Assembly: GCA_036365145.1 (NCBI GenBank)
Contig: JAEOAD010000034.1
Coordinates: 16,273,501-16,337,500 of the forward strand
Direction of reading: 5' to 3'
DNA: 64,000 bases
From: Orientallactaga sibirica
Lineage: Eukaryota; Chordata; Mammalia; Rodentia; Dipodidae
Shown here: positions 22,207-35,523 of the stretch, one piece after another
Layout: every line of letters starts with the position of its first letter
Position numbering within the stretch: the first letter of the stretch is position 1
Translations under genes and position numbers: made by a program
Notes under the pieces: model-generated
What the model saw: only the letters and a program-made list of their open reading frames with translations
What the model was told of the DNA's origin: nothing
Databases searched by the model: none

Positions 22207-23321
22207 GCACCATCACATTCTGCCCCTGCTCCCCATAAGCTGATGACTATCCATGTTATACAGTCCAATTCATTCAATTCAACTTTTCAATCCCTAAGCT
22301 GTCCAAACATACCCATTGTTCCAGGTATCTTAACTGTGAGCTTTAAAACTAAAAAAACACATTATAAACATTCAGACTACCAAAGATGACATTTGGCATA
22401 GTAAGAAAAGTTTGAACCAATACAAGATAACAAACCAACAGGCAAAACATCAAATCCTATAGCTCAAAGTCTGACACCTTTAACTAGAAATGAAGTCTGT
22501 GGAATTCCAATTCCCATCCTCCAGCTTGGCTGCTCACAGCCTAGAGAAAACTACATCCCGAGCCAGCAGCACTTTTTGGCAGCTGTTTCATAGTCCTGGC
22601 TCAACCAGGCCATCAGTTTGGGACTTCCAACAAGCCTGCTTCACATTTCTCATGTCCACTTCCCACAAAAAATACAAAACCGTATTGCAAATCCAATGAC
22701 CCTCTCCTTCTTGCATTTAGTAGACCACACAGTAACTTGTGAACTACTGAATTGTTAATCCAGTAGAGAAAAAAAGCTGACTTTGAAGACCAGGACACTT
22801 TGTCTGCATTTAGGCCTCTTACCTTCCAAATAGTCAACATTCTTTCTGCTGTCACAATGCAGAACAGCTGGCCCATCCTCAATAGTTTTAATCATTGAAA
22901 TATTTGCTGCTGAATGGGCACCATCTCCAGCCTGAACTATCATTCCTTTCTGCACCATATGCCTCTACTCACACAAGTACATTTCTATGCAATGCAACAC
23001 TGCACAAGTTCTCAGACACAGGAACTATGCCACAATCCTCTCACACATATTGTTTCTAGCCTAGTGTAGACTATCCTCTTTTCCATTCATAAGCCAAACC
23101 TCACAGTCTACAGCTCTTTCTAGATTTATGTCTTTCAACTTTGATGAGACTAGACCATTTCACTCTGTGTTCAGTCCAATTAGCTCTGAATTTGGCACTG
23201 CAAGATATCTCTTAGAGCAAGGCTTCAAATCTTCCCAACTTCCTCTTGAAATTTAGTCCCAAAACCAAAAGTCACATTCAAGTTTCTAGATCAACAACCC
23301 CACTTCTCAGCACCAATTTTC
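22207..23321 (-). mobile_element. MaLR element F, internal region, antisense
   Basis: Colinear with element E's internal region, for example 'ttctgctgtcacaatgca' and 'agcactttttggcagctg'. Near the right end, 'cccacttctcagcaccaa' is the complement of a tRNA-Leu-like primer-binding site next to the 5' LTR. Non-coding. Confidence 0.8.
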
Positions 23322-23607
23322 TGTTCTAGTTACTTTCATGTTGCTGACATTAAGCACCCAACCAAAGGCAGCTTGTGGGAGAAAAGGGTTTATTTTGGCT
23401 TACAGACTCTAGGGGATGCTCCATGATGACAGGGAAAAGCAGGAAATGACAAGTGGCTGAACATCACCCTCTGGCAAACATAAGATTAACAATAGCAACA
23501 GGAGAGTGCACCAAACACTGGCAGAGGGAAGCTGGCTATAGCCTCCAGCTGGGGACCTATAATTCAGAACATGAGTTTATGTTGGACACCTGATTCAAAT
23601 CATCACA
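23322..23607 (-). mobile_element. MaLR element F, 5' LTR, antisense
   Basis: On the minus strand it starts TGTGATGATTTGAATCAGGT and ends ..AACTAGAACA. It is about 60 bases shorter than its relatives because of an internal loss near 23540 (between 'ggctatag' and 'cctccagctgg'). Confidence 0.82.
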
Positions 23608-24000
23608 TTGTGTTTACCCACGATGGCTTGTTCACTAGCACTGCTGTGGTTTTCCATTAGGAACATATGCCTCAAGATGCTGATTCAAGCAAAAGGGTGG
23701 GGGAGGATATATGAAGTACACTCATGCAAATAGTATCCTGAGAACAGACCCACTGGACCTGAAGTTTGAATCAGAGCTGCCACAGCTAATTCTGGACCCA
23801 TTAGTGAAGAAAATAGATGCTGCTGTGGTCAGCCACAGACCTTTGGATGGTGGTTCATGTTTACATCTTTATGATAGATTATTTAATAGTTCATGAATCA
23901 TTGCCAACTTCTGTCTTACAATAAACCATTTGACACTCTCTTGATATTAGAAGATAAGACTCATATCTGAAACATTCAAAAGAAAGATGAGTAACACCCT
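23608..24000. other. No recognisable feature
   Basis: A 61-codon frame at 23711 has no recognisable similarity. Nothing else supported. Confidence 0.4.
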
Positions 24001-24245
24001 ATATAATTTTAAAAATTATTATTTTATTTTGATTGATAAATCAGAATATATCCATTTGTGGGATACAGAATGCTGTTTTGATTGTATATTCAAAATGGCA
24101 TGATTAAATTATGATAATTAATATATTCCTTACCTCAATTATCTATCATTTTTAAAGTTAAGACATTTGAAATCCACTATATTCTTATTATTGTGAAATA
24201 TGTAACATATTATTTAACTAAAGTTATCTTGGTGTGCAACATTAT
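24001..24245. mobile_element. Probable ancient L1M 3' UTR fragment
   Basis: 'gattaaattatgataatta', 'atattccttacctcaatta' and 'aaatccactatattcttatt' recall the 3' UTR of old mammalian LINE-1 families. It is diverged and orientation is not assigned. Confidence 0.4.
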
Positions 24246-24488
24246 CTCTGTGAACTTGTAAAAATTTTGAGGGATGGGAATAGAGATTGGGAACTGTTTG
24301 AAACAGAGCCTCCTTTAGGATATATGAATTTTCCTTGGACATGTAGCTTTTGTGTCATAAGATTCTGAATGTGGAACAGAATATGCATGGAAGAGGTACT
24401 TGTTCTTTATGGGTTTATATAATAATTCTGATTAAGTGTAATATTGGGTAAATCTCACTCTTTCTATACTTTGTTCACTGTTATCTAA

Positions 24489-24516
24489 TTCTTTTTTTTT
24501 TTTTTTTTTTTTTTTT
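24489..24516. repeat. Poly-T tract
   Basis: A T run of about 25 bases with no identifiable retroelement attached. Confidence 0.85.
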
Positions 24517-24673
24517 GTATTTGAGGTTGTCGCCACTACTAGTAAATTAACTAAGTAACAGAACTATGTGGTAAGACCCTATTGCAGAAGATACCACATG
24601 ACTGGGCTATAAGTCCCTGAGAAATCAGGCTGGAGTAGAGCTGGAAGCCTGTGCACTGTTGATTAGCTGTCAG

Positions 24674-24688
24674 AATACTAGAAAGAGC
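24674..24688. repeat. Target duplication of the inverted LINE-1, left
   Basis: aatactagaaagagc, repeated exactly at 26859-26873. Confidence 0.95.
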
Positions 24689-26858
24689 AGCTATAAACAT
24701 GGTTGAGCTAATTTCTCTGTTCTGAGCTTGGAGCCTTTAGGATAAATGCCCAGTAAGGGAATAACTGGATCTGTTGGTAGGTCTATGGTCATCCTTTTCA
24801 GGAGTCTCCATATAGCTTTCCATAATGGTTGAACCATTTTACATTCCCACCAATAGTGAAAGAGTGTTCCTATTTCTCCACAGTCTAGCCAGCATTTGTT
24901 TTCATTAGTTTTTTTTTTTTTTTTAATGTTAGCCATCCTTACTGGGGTAAAGTGGAATCTCATAGTTGTTTTATTTTGCATTTCCCTGATGATAGGGATG
25001 TTGAACATTTTCTTAAGTGTGTGTTTGCCATTTGTATTTCATCCGGAGAACTTCCTGTGCATTTCTCTGCCCCATTTTGTGAGTGGGTTGTCTGATGATT
25101 TATGGTTTAGGCTTTTGAGTTCTTTGTAAATTCGAGAAATTAGGCCTATGTCAGTTGTATAGCTGGCAAAAATCTTCTTCCATTTTGTGGGTAATCTGCT
25201 GGCTTTGGTTATAGTATATTTGTCAGTGAAAAAGCTTTTCAGCTTCATGAGATCCCAGTGGTTGAGTGATTGTTTAATTTCCTGAGCTGCTGGGGTTTTG
25301 TTTAGGAAGTCTTTTCCCACTCCTATTTCATGGAAGGTTCCTCCTATTTTTTATTCCAGTAGTAGCAGAGTTTCTGGTTTTATATTGAGGTCTTTTATCT
25401 ATTTGGACTTGATTTTTGTGCATGGTGAGATGTGTGGTTTGAGTTTCATTTTCCTACATATGGTTGTCCTATTTGTCCAGCACCATTTGTTGATGATGCT
25501 GTCTTTTTTCCAGTCTACATTGGTAGGGCCTTTGTCAAATATCAAGTAGCTGTAGTTACTTGACCCAAAGTCCGGGTCTTCTATTCTGTTCCATTGGTCT
25601 ATATTCCTGTTTTTATGCCAATACCATGTTGTTTTTATTACAATAGCTTTGTAGTATAGCTTTAGATCAGGAATAGTGATGCCTCCAGAGGACTTTCTTT
25701 TGCCGAGGATATGCTTGGATATCTGAGGTCTTCTGCCTTTCCATAGAGCTGCTCAATTCATAATAGCTAAGAGCTGGAATCAACCCAGATGTCCATCATT
25801 ACATGAATGGATAATAAAGATGTGGTATATCTATACTATGGAATTCCATTCAACATTAAGGAAAAATGAAACAATGAAATTTGAAAAACATGGTTGAACA
25901 TGGAACAGATCATTCTCAGTGAGCTCACTCAATCACAAAAAGATAATTGTTGCATGGTCTCATCATCTGTGGCTCCTAATCAGAATCTGCCTGAGATGCT
26001 GTCATACCTAATAAGTACCATGAGGAATGGACAATAGGGAGGGTGGGATGGGGGAAGGCTAAGTGTGGGAGGGAACAAAAGTGTGGGAGGGTGGGTAAGG
26101 GTGGGAAGACATAAATAGGGACCCAAATGGAAATGGTACCATATAATCCTATATTCTGAAAAAACAGGCTAAAACATTGATCCTTCAGCAGGCCCATAGA
26201 GGGAACACCTGAACCACAGGAACCTGGAGAAGACATCATGAAGACCAACCTTAATCTTTTTCCTGTCTCTCACTCTCTCTCTCCCTCTCTCTGTCTCTCC
26301 CTCTCCTCTCTATACTCTCTTTCTCTTTTATAGTACCTATCTTTTTCTTCCTTAACCTTCCTTGGCACTGACTTGTAACTCCCAGTACCAGCATGGGGTT
26401 AACTTTCAAGATGAGTTGTTGATCAGAGAGACCTACAAGGTTTCCCCCAAAAAGAAATGGGGGGAAAGGGCAAGAGTACAGCTTTTTTTTTGGTGAACCC
26501 AATACCAGAATAAGGCTGAAGGAGATAAGCACAGAGAACATACAACTCCTACTAAACCAGATATCCAGAGACACAGAGGCTCCCAAGACCTCATGACTGA
26601 AGTAGAACTAAAATGACCCCAATGTGGCTCAGGGAAATTTGTGGAAGAGGGGCGGAAAGAGTGTTAGAGCCACAAGTTGGGTCATTATGCACAGAGACTT
26701 TGCCTATCCTCCATAACTGTTGACTACCCCCATAATGGACACCCTACATTCCCCAATGAGGAGGGTCACTTCAGAGAGGGGAGGACAAGGAGGAGGCTAC
26801 TGGAGTCACCAACATGAATGCAAAATTACAATGATATAAATTAAAAAAGAATGTAAAA
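24689..26858 (+). mobile_element. Twin-primed (5'-inverted) LINE-1 insertion
   Basis: The right part, 25748-26858, is sense LINE-1: the end of ORF2, a 3' UTR with a (CT)n tract at 26268-26310, and a short A-rich end. The left part, 24689-25747, is the immediately upstream piece of ORF2 in reverse. The two join at a shared 'agctgct': the complement of the left end (catgtttatagctgct) reads straight into gctgctcaattcataatagc. No ORF2 sequence appears lost at the inversion. Total length is about 2.2 kb, 5'-truncated within ORF2. Confidence 0.95.
24691..25747 (-). pseudogene. LINE-1 ORF2 C-terminal fragment (inverted half)
   Basis: Two antisense frames cover the region after the reverse transcriptase domain. 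25039-25320 reads KKIFASYTTDIGLISRIYKE and 24691-25008 reads the cysteine/histidine-rich C-terminal region (CGEIGTLFHYWWECKMVQPL). Frameshifts separate them. It could not make a working protein. Confidence 0.9.
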
Positions 26859-26873
26859 AATACTAGAAAGAGC
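26859..26873. repeat. Target duplication of the inverted LINE-1, right
   Basis: Identical to 24674-24688. Confidence 0.95.
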
Positions 26874-27654
26874 TATGCAGCCTGTTGGAGGAGAAAAGTC
26901 ATCAATGGTATTAAACAGAAGTGGATCCTGTAATCACTATGGCTGGCTAGCCAGGCCAAATATACTGACTGATGCAATGGAGACATGTCTTTTATGGGAG
27001 AAGCCAACTGGTTTGTTCTCTTATTGGACCTAAGGCCTGCTTCATGGAAAAGAATTCATGTCCAGTAGAGAAAAACTAACTAAAAGCCCTAGGGGAAAAA
27101 CTGCTACTGTTGTCTGACTAAATGGATATAGTATACCCCCCCAAGATGATCTCTAAATATTTATGTCTATGCACATATATTAATGCTACTCTCACTTTTG
27201 GTTAGAGAAGGTTCTCTTATTTTTCAGATGCTGTTGACCACTGGGGAGACTTCAAAAATAGAAACATTGGGAAGACACATATATGCAGATCATATCAAGG
27301 CATCTAGCAAAATACTGACATGTTCAGAGAATAAAAGTAAAATTCTGTATGGTTAGACTGTAGGTTGTCCATAAATATAGTGAATTCTTAGCCTGGGAGG
27401 GCCCATGGTAAAGCTGGAAAGTTTGAAAATGACAACTGACAGCTAGTTACATACAATTCAGTGGGAGATGTAATAAGTCATAGATCAGGATTGCATTGCA
27501 AAGTAACACATTTGTCACAAAAAGGTATTAATAAGTATAGTTATAACAACATAGGAAGTGGTTGCTAGTTTAAGCTGCTTAAATAACTTAAACGTTTTAT
27601 ACACTATAGCATTGTATCTTTCCATGTCTTTTAAATGGACACACTACTTTCAAC
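26874..27654. other. No recognisable feature
   Basis: Unique-looking AT-rich sequence with no supported gene. Confidence 0.4.
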
Positions 27655-27775
27655 TTATAGAAGGAAATGAGTTCAGAGAGGTTGAATGACTTGTCCAGTT
27701 GCTTCACTCAGCAGCAACTTCAGTCCTTGCCTGTTTTCACCCCACACAGAGGCTTTTAGCCTGGCTGTCTTGTAA
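27655..27775 (+). mobile_element. MIR fragment
   Basis: 'agaaggaaatgagttcagag' and 'aggttgaatgacttgtccag' align by eye with the MIR core. Confidence 0.55.
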
Positions 27776-28532
27776 TTATGACTTGTACTTTAATGGAAGG
27801 TAAAATATGGGGAGACAGAAATCAGAATTATATATTTTATATAAAACCCCAGCACTGGCCACCTTCAGTGTTATGAGGTGGTAGGCTCCATAGGGAATCT
27901 GGGAAATTACAAAAATTATAAAATGGGTCCCCAGGTGTCCCCACTTACTTCTCTAATGCATCCTCCCAGAAGAGCTGCTGTCATCTATTCTAAGAGATGG
28001 ATATTCACCATGAACTTGTAAAAAGCAATTTATAAAATGTTCACTGGAAAAAAAAAAAGCAAAACTTCATACTTGAATCTGATGGTTGAACAAATTAGGG
28101 CAGAGAGTTCTTTATTGTTATTCTTTAATTTTCAAAACGAAGTGCACAGTTCCATCCTATTTACAATAAAAGTCACTGACATAATAAAATCATCTCATCA
28201 CATCAGCAGTCATTTCTACAAATAGAGCATTGACGCTTTAGATATTAACATGTGTTATAAATGTCATTGATATATTAAGACTGTTCAGACTGTCTATCTA
28301 AAAATAGAGGGAAAGCCACAGGGAAGAGTTAGAAGAAACAGAAAGAACCATTTTAGTCAGAAAAAAAGGGTAAACCAGTCTTACAAAAAAATAAGAAGAA
28401 GCTTTCTATTATTCAGCCATGCAGGTAAACACCGGAATTTGACTCATGGTTTGTGTCACTAGCACAGAGTGATGCAAATAAGGGAAAAGAAACTGAGTGT
28501 AGGAAAGAGAAGGTGATGTCAGGAGAATAAGC
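27776..28532. other. No recognisable feature
   Basis: Nothing supported. The frame at 28037 is short and lacks any known motif. Confidence 0.4.
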
Positions 28533-28605
28533 AAGAATGGGAGAGAGAGGGAGAGAGGGAGAGAGAGAGAGAAGAGGACAAAGAGAAGGGAAGGGAGAGA
28601 GAATA
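28533..28605. repeat. GA-rich simple repeat
   Basis: Purine-only GAGA/GGGA tract of about 70 bases. Confidence 0.9.
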
Positions 28606-29760
28606 CTAATAGATGTTATTTCATATTCTTAAGTGTCTTTTTCTTTGCCATTTGAGAAATTGAGTTATTGAAGGTCAGATAGTTCATGCTACATCAGAGT
28701 TTCTTGCTGAAAAGCTTCAGAAATGTAATTTCTAAATCTCACTTAAAAGGGAGATAATGTTCTTTATTTTTCCAAAAAAAAAAACAACAACAAAACCATA
28801 ATGCCTTGTAGGTTATGGAAGAGCATTGCCAATTCTTGGGCATAGGAAGGAGAAAGAAAGATAAGATTAGGAACACCAATACTGTTTAACATCTACCACT
28901 AGTGTAAGCATTTCCTATAAGTCCAATTTGATATTCAAATGGCCTTGAAATGGAGGGCAATGAGACATACTTCTTTAGGAAGAAACTCATTTCATTCATG
29001 AAGGATCTTAGAAATTGTCATGTGCTTGTGGATTGATAACTAACCTGACTTCACTGATCCATGTCATCCAGTACCTGGTTCATTCTCAGCTGCACAACCC
29101 AAAGGCAAAGCTCCTTGACCTTGGGCTCTCATTGTCACAGGGAGGCAGGACCATCACCTGAGCCATAGATTTATAGCACAGAAGGTTAGCCTACTGTTCT
29201 GTGTGATCACATGGAAAATGATGAGGGGGTCTAATCCAACTAAAATAGAAAGAAGATATTGTATAGTCAAGCCTTGTATTCCTGAACTGTATGAGTAGTC
29301 TAACTTCTGACTTGAATTCAAAGTGTCATAATTTCAGGTCACAAAATAGGCCAGGAGGTGGATGGTGTATGTAGAGTGGAGAAATATGAGAAGCATGTGG
29401 CAAAAGGGAAGACTGAGTGCTTTATGGGATTTAAAAAGAAATCCTATGAAAATGGTAGTTGTGGCTTGCTAGTAAAAACTACAGCTGTTGGTGTTGTTAT
29501 GATTATTTGTAAGTGCCCCAAGCTTTGAGTTCTTTAGCTATGAACAAAGCAAGGGAGGTGTTTCTATTCACCCCCTTCACCTATCTCCCCATCTCATCTT
29601 TCTCCTACTTCTCTTTCTTCCTCTAGTCCCACTCTGTCCTCCTCTTTCCTCTATCCCCTCTTTAAACTTTTTAAAAATACAAATTATTTTTATGATAAAG
29701 ATCATCATTGTTTAATGTAAAAATAAACCAAACACAATGGACATTGTGTTTCTGGCTTTT
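28606..29760. other. No recognisable feature
   Basis: Unique-looking sequence, including a pyrimidine-rich stretch at about 29570-29660. No gene supported. Confidence 0.4.
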
Positions 29761-30065
29761 CAATACTTTATTTTCCATTACTGTAACACTATGTGAGACT
29801 GTCATATCAAGAAAGGAAAGGCTCAGGGGCTTGCAGTTTCAGATGTTCCAATACATGACTAGTTGGCCCTGTGCTTTGATTTATGGTGAGAGAATATTTA
29901 TTATATCATGGCAGGGACCATATGGTAGAGGACAAAGATGCTTGCCTCATGGCAGCAGGGAAGCAGAAAGAAAGAAGAGACAGTGTGGGCCTAGCTCCTT
30001 CAAGGACATGCATGACTTGGTAACTCATTTCTTTTCATTAGCTCCATCTCATAAAGATTAAGCCC
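29761..30065 (-). mobile_element. Possible old MaLR/MLT LTR, antisense
   Basis: 'tttccattactgtaacacta' and 'catggcagggaccatatgg' follow the layout of antisense MaLR-type LTRs. Old and diverged. A 117-codon frame across it is a chance frame. Confidence 0.35.
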
Positions 30066-32639
30066 CTTTGTTAACAATACTAGTGACTGTAAACCAAGTT
30101 TTTGGGGAAACTCAAACTCAGAGCTGTAACAAATGTCTACACAATACAAAGTGATACTCCAGTGATGTCACACACAGGCAAACTGCTGGCTACCACCTGG
30201 TTAGAGAATGACTCACTGTTAACAATAACATTCTGGTTTTGTTCTCCTTGGATTTTGCTCCCAATCTACTATATCCCACTTCTGTGACTTTGGGCAAGGG
30301 ACCAGATCCTCTGGAGCTCATTTTCCTCAAGTGAGGAAGCTAATCCACCTTCTTGTTACCTGGCTCTTGGGCTAAGATCTGAGGATAAGGTAAGTAATGT
30401 GGATTCCCCCAGTGCCTGCTCCATACTGAGAATGCTCAGGGGTCAGAGATTCCAGCTCATTCCTCCAGACACACAAATGCATGCAAGCGATGCACGGCCC
30501 TTGTATTTTATCTAGGAAAATGTTTCTTCCCCTGCAATATCATACAGGCCTCTCTTGTGTGCATACATACACTTACTGTTTTAAACATGCAGACCATCTC
30601 ATCGCTATGCCTGTTCTCTTCCTAACTGATGATAATTGAGAGAGCATCTTCTCTGTTGTGGTTTTCTCTTGTCAGCAAGTTGTGGGAAATGTCATCACTC
30701 CATGGAGCCTGCTCAATTCTATCACTTAAGCAGTCTGTTTGTTGTACGAAGGCTTGCTGCTGGCTTGCATGATCCCCTTTGAAAAGTTTTGGGCAAGATT
30801 CCCAGCAGGAATTTGCTGGAGCTTTCTTTCTTTGGACCTTCCACATCAGGTCCTTCAGCAAATATTTATCTGCCCTCCCACCCCACCCCTGTTTTCAAAG
30901 ATGAGCACAGCACAATTCTGGGTGTGGAGACTTCCCAGCCTACTATGGAAATGTTAAGAAATTAAATACAGCCCAAATAAATTTGAAGCTACCTGCCGTT
31001 CTTAGTAGAACATTGTTAGAATTTTTATTAGCCATATAAGTACTTCTCAAATTTTGGTTACTCTCAAGACATTTGAAAAGGATAATCTGGCCCCAGGATC
31101 CATGGGGCTTTGCAATGACCTTGAGAATGACCTGTACCTCAGGAGAGCAAGGCTAAATTTATTTCTTTCTTGTCTATGTCCTGTTTGGTTGGCTCCGCAT
31201 TATAACAAAAACCAAAGGGTGCCATTGGAAACTTCTGATTTTCTGCTTCTAGGCTGTTCAACTCCCCTGTGCATAGGGAAGTATTTTCTTGCAACATTTC
31301 TAATTCAAAATATCACAGCCAAAAAAATCCATGGAGACTTGGGTCTGCAGCAGTGAGTGTGAAGAAAACCAGAAAAAAAAAAAAAAAAAAAAAAACAATA
31401 AATGAAGAGAGGAAGAGAAAAAGTGACATTTTCTTTGGGGCTGAATAATGTATTCAGATGTATCATTTTGCTTTAGATTAAAAGGGCCACAGGAAGAAAA
31501 GAGGTGAGAAGGAGAAGGAATGTATAAGACAGAAGGATGTATAAGCCCCCAGAGATAGGCATTGTAATATAGAAAGTTTTTTCTCAGCTGGGCTTAGTTC
31601 TAAAGTTCACCACTGAATTATGTGTGGGATGTTTGGGGACTTATCCCTGTGCACTTGCGACACCTATAATAGAATGTTCTCGGTGTGGAATGATTCTTCC
31701 ACTTCAGGACTTACTGGAAGCTGTTCAATTTCCCTCTCTGTGAGTGTTTTTCATTTTTTTAAAGCTACTTGTTTAATTCCACATCTCCTTTTCTTATAGT
31801 TATTTTTAAGTGCCAGAGTATGGCTCAGTGCATGTTTGCTTGCAGCCAGTGAATATCCCCTTCCCATTAAAGAAATTATATTTAAGAGAAAGAAACCAGA
31901 ACAACCCCCAAAGTAAACATACTTCAAACAATACATGTATCCTGTGGAACAAAATATATTTTAAATTATCCTAAATGATAGCTCTTAAAAGCTGCATAAA
32001 ATGTCCGCATATACCTAGTGTGTCTCATATATTGTGAAAATGTTCTGTAAAAATTATTATTCTAAGATTGGATGAAAATTATAGCTAAAATTTTTTGAAA
32101 CTTTAAATAGCTTACAGTCTTTAAAAGAAATATTAATTCACTGATTTAATTTTAATGGCACTCAAAATAAGTTGCAAACTACCAACGCAAAGTATATGAG
32201 ATGTTTTATGAACATTTGGCACATTTGCTTAAAAACTTGAAAGGGGGAAAATGTAATGACAAAGAAAACACAGTAAGAACAAAGATTCCATCTAAGCTTC
32301 CAACAAAACTTAGCACCCATACGATGCTGAAAATATGTAGAAAAGAAGGAGGGAAGGTCTGATGAAAAGTTATAAGAGAAAAGGAAGGAGAAACAGAAGG
32401 CCCTGGCAAGGGGAGGGCAGGGGAAGTAGTGGGGCTGACTACCTGGTTGAAGTTGAGAAGTTGGCAAGATTTTCTTATGCACGGATGAGAAAAATGTAAA
32501 AATACCATGTAATGATGGTAAGTTGATACCAGGCTAGTCTCTATGGAGAACTTAAATAAAATGAATTATTTATAAATGTCTACAACCCTGGCCATATCAA
32601 CAGCAGGAAGTAAAGAAGAATCCTAACAGATTTCAATAT
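30066..32639. other. Mostly unique sequence; MIR trace near 30270-30350
   Basis: 'tgactttgggcaagggacc' followed by 'cattttcctcaagtgagg' is an antisense MIR-like trace. A poly-A tract of about 22 bases lies at 31373-31394. Frames of about 100 codons near 31054 and 32162-32508 overlap on no recognisable domain. Confidence 0.4.
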
Positions 32640-32880
32640 TACACTAGATTTTGGTTCCTTGCCCAGTTTTTCAACCTAGTAAAAATATGTATGACCAGAT
32701 ACTTAACTTCCCTGAACCATGGTCCCCTCACATGTAAAATGGGAATTATAATTTCTATGGCCTCAGAAAGAATGGAATGATAAAATATGTACTGGGAATT
32801 TAGCACAGCATCTAGGCAGATTAAGTGCCTCATACTGCTATTATTATTATTATTTAGTATTATTGTCCTTCTGGAAAACA
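32640..32880 (-). mobile_element. MIR SINE, antisense
   Basis: 'acttaacttccctgaacca', 'catgtaaaatgggaattata' and 'atttagcacagcatctaggc' are the canonical antisense MIR blocks. Confidence 0.65.
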
Positions 32881-32889
32881 ATGGCTCAA

Positions 32890-33365
32890 TATGTAGAAAG
32901 AACCCTACATGTATTTATTCCTTTTGCTCCAGGATTCCTCCTCCTGGAAATAGATCCCAAGAAAATAATTCTACAAAAAATATAAAGATAAGTGCTCTGT
33001 GATGATCACTACAACATTAGCTATAATTGCCAAAAAATTGGAACAGCTTAAATGTCCATCAATAGGGGAATAATTTATAGCAAATTATGATATACCAACA
33101 TAATAGAATATTTTGCAATCATTATAATGATAATTATGATGACAATATAAGATCTTGAACAAATGCTTATAATTTAATGTTAGGTTTAAAAAAAAAAGAA
33201 ATATCCAGTACAATTGAAGCTTTATGAAAACATGCATACATATAGGTATGCAATGGCCTCTTAAAAACAGAAATTGAAATAATTATGCATGAGAATGCAT
33301 ACATGGATTTTTTTCTGCTTATAATTTGTTTTAATATTTTGAAATCATCTATTCAATAATAAAGA
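32890..33365 (+). mobile_element. Ancient LINE-1 (L1M-type) 3' end
   Basis: 'aaaaaattggaacagcttaa' and 'atgtccatcaataggggaat' match the conserved end of ORF2 in mammal-wide LINE-1s, followed by a decayed 3' UTR. It predates the rodent-specific LINE-1s elsewhere in the window. Confidence 0.75.
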
Positions 33366-33498
33366 AAAACATGTGGTAAGAAATGACCAAATAGAGAGAG
33401 ATATACTTGTTATAACTTATATCAGTGAATTAGTTTTTAGCTTGCATTCAAGAACCTTGGGAAATTTATGTGGGCAATAATGGAAAAATAGTAAGTGT

Positions 33499-33831
33499 TG
33501 TGTTTTGAATATGAACAGTCACCCTCCCCCCATGGGCTCACATGCTTCTGGAGTAGCTGTTTGTGTAGGCTGTAAACATTCCAAAGTTGGGGCCTCATGG
33601 GAGGAAGTAGGTCATTGTGGGCCAGCCTTGAGGTATTATAGTTAGGTCCTGCCTTTTGTTCTATCTCAGCTTCCTGACTGTAGATGCAAGGAAGCCACAC
33701 CCTGCTTCTGCTATGCTACCTTCACCATGATGGACTATACCCACTGGAGATGTAAGTCAAAATAAACCCTTCTTTCCTTTAGCTGCTTTTTTTATGTATT
33801 TGGTCACAGCAGTGAGAGAGTAACTAATACA
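33499..33831 (+). mobile_element. MaLR-type solo LTR
   Basis: Starts tgtgttttgaatatgaacag, contains 'accatgatggactatacc' and a polyadenylation region 'gtcaaaataaaccc', and ends 'gagagtaactaataca'. This layout is typical of rodent MaLR LTRs. No clear 5-bp duplication, so it is old. Confidence 0.7.
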
Positions 33832-35486
33832 ATAAGAAAATGACTAATACATACATCTTACTTGGATCTAGATACTAACTATTCTGAGTGTCTAATCCAT
33901 TTCATAAAGTGAGTTTTTGCTATAATACTATTTTACAAGACGCTTAAACAGAAGGCTACAAATACAGCTACCAAATAGCAAATTGAGATTTTGTTGACCT
34001 TTGGTTGCTCCAAAACCCATTCTTCCAATTATCACAGCCAGCCTTCACCATAGCTAGCTTCTTGGGTATTAAGTCAGAGCTGTTACACCACAGATGCCCC
34101 TGCCATTATAAAGTTCCAACATACAAACATTGGATGCTCTATTCTCTTGAAATTCTTAAGTTTATCTTTGAATCTGACTTATGATTGTGAAGACTGATGT
34201 GATAATGGAACGTGTACTATGAAAGTAGAGCCACCAATCACAGGAAATTCTGACTCTTCCTCTGGATGTATTCTCTGCCTCTGTTCTTCACTCCTGGCAT
34301 CTTGGATCATGCCTCACCTCTCTCCTCTCAACACCTTGATCATTGCCACTCTCTATCCAGAGGGCAGGCAGATTGTGGTGGTAAGATAGAGACTGAATTC
34401 CACTGCCATTTTCTTTCTCTGTTACAGTCTTCATGAGATCATGAGGCAGTAGATGTCTTGCCTTGGCCTGACATCATCCTGATACTTTGAAAAGTCAATG
34501 CAGAGAGCCCCTGGCTGCCCCTGATTCAGATACTGAATATGCACTTTAGTCAGGGGTTTTAATACCTCAGAATGTTGCTTGTCAGCCAAGGTTTGAAGTA
34601 GTGGGCCTGTGGAACCTTGGCTGTGTCACTCCCGTCCAATGACCTAATGAATGGATCAAATGTATTTTGCACTGGATCCAACAAATTGAGTAGCTGACTG
34701 TATGTTCCATTATGATCTTACCGTGAGAACAACAATATATAAAACATCAATGGCTTACAATAGAGACTCCTGGCCTTGACCTCTCACAAACCGGAGATCA
34801 CAACAGGGTCCAATCATAGAGGTTATACTTCTGCCAACTTTGTTGATCCAAAGTTGAAATCACAACTTTATTAGTATGTCATGACTTAACCTAAAAGTTA
34901 GAGACACTTACTTCACTGTCAGAAGTTAGCAGCAAACTTCTGGCCAACATTGTAATCAAGGAGACCACATTACCCCATGGCTCACATTATTTTCATCATT
35001 GTTCCTGGATTGGAATCACAGGTATGTCATAAACTTTGTAACATGTGTGCCATTTACCTAGCCACATTTTCCACCAGCTAAGGGAAGAAATAGTGCCTCA
35101 TATTGTTATACTAAAGAATAAACTAATAAATCAATACATGAAGTAGCTCTCAGCACAGTGCCTGAGAGACCAAGCACTTAAAAGGTTGCCTTGCTATAGA
35201 GACCTCAGGGTTATATGCCATCACTGACTTGAACATGAGAACCTTATCACTCAGAATCCATATGGGAAATGGGCAGTGATGAAGGTTGACATTCTGCTGG
35301 GAAAGTTTAAGAAACAAAACTTTTAATGCTACCATGATTTCATCATACCTGAACAGAAGGTACTAACAGGTAGAATCTATAAAAAGACTTGGTTGAATTT
35401 TCAAAGTCATGTGAAATGTCACATAGCACAGACAATTTTGGTGGTTTGACAAATCAAAGTAGTGCCTGTAAGCTCAAATTTTATCC
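33832..35486. other. No recognisable feature
   Basis: Unique-looking sequence with no supported gene, RNA or named repeat. Confidence 0.4.

Positions 35487-35522
<36 letters not shown>
35487..35522. repeat. (AGAT)n microsatellite
   Basis: Nine uninterrupted AGAT units. Confidence 0.95.

Positions 35523-35523
<1 letters not shown>

Noticed and set aside
25748..26858. Sense and antisense LINE-1 halves as two separate insertions
   Set aside because: One perfect 15-bp duplication spans both, and they are adjacent in LINE-1 order, which fits twin priming.
30622..32508. Frames near 100 codons as lineage-specific genes
   Set aside because: They overlap each other in different frames, have no homology that I recognise and no coding signature.
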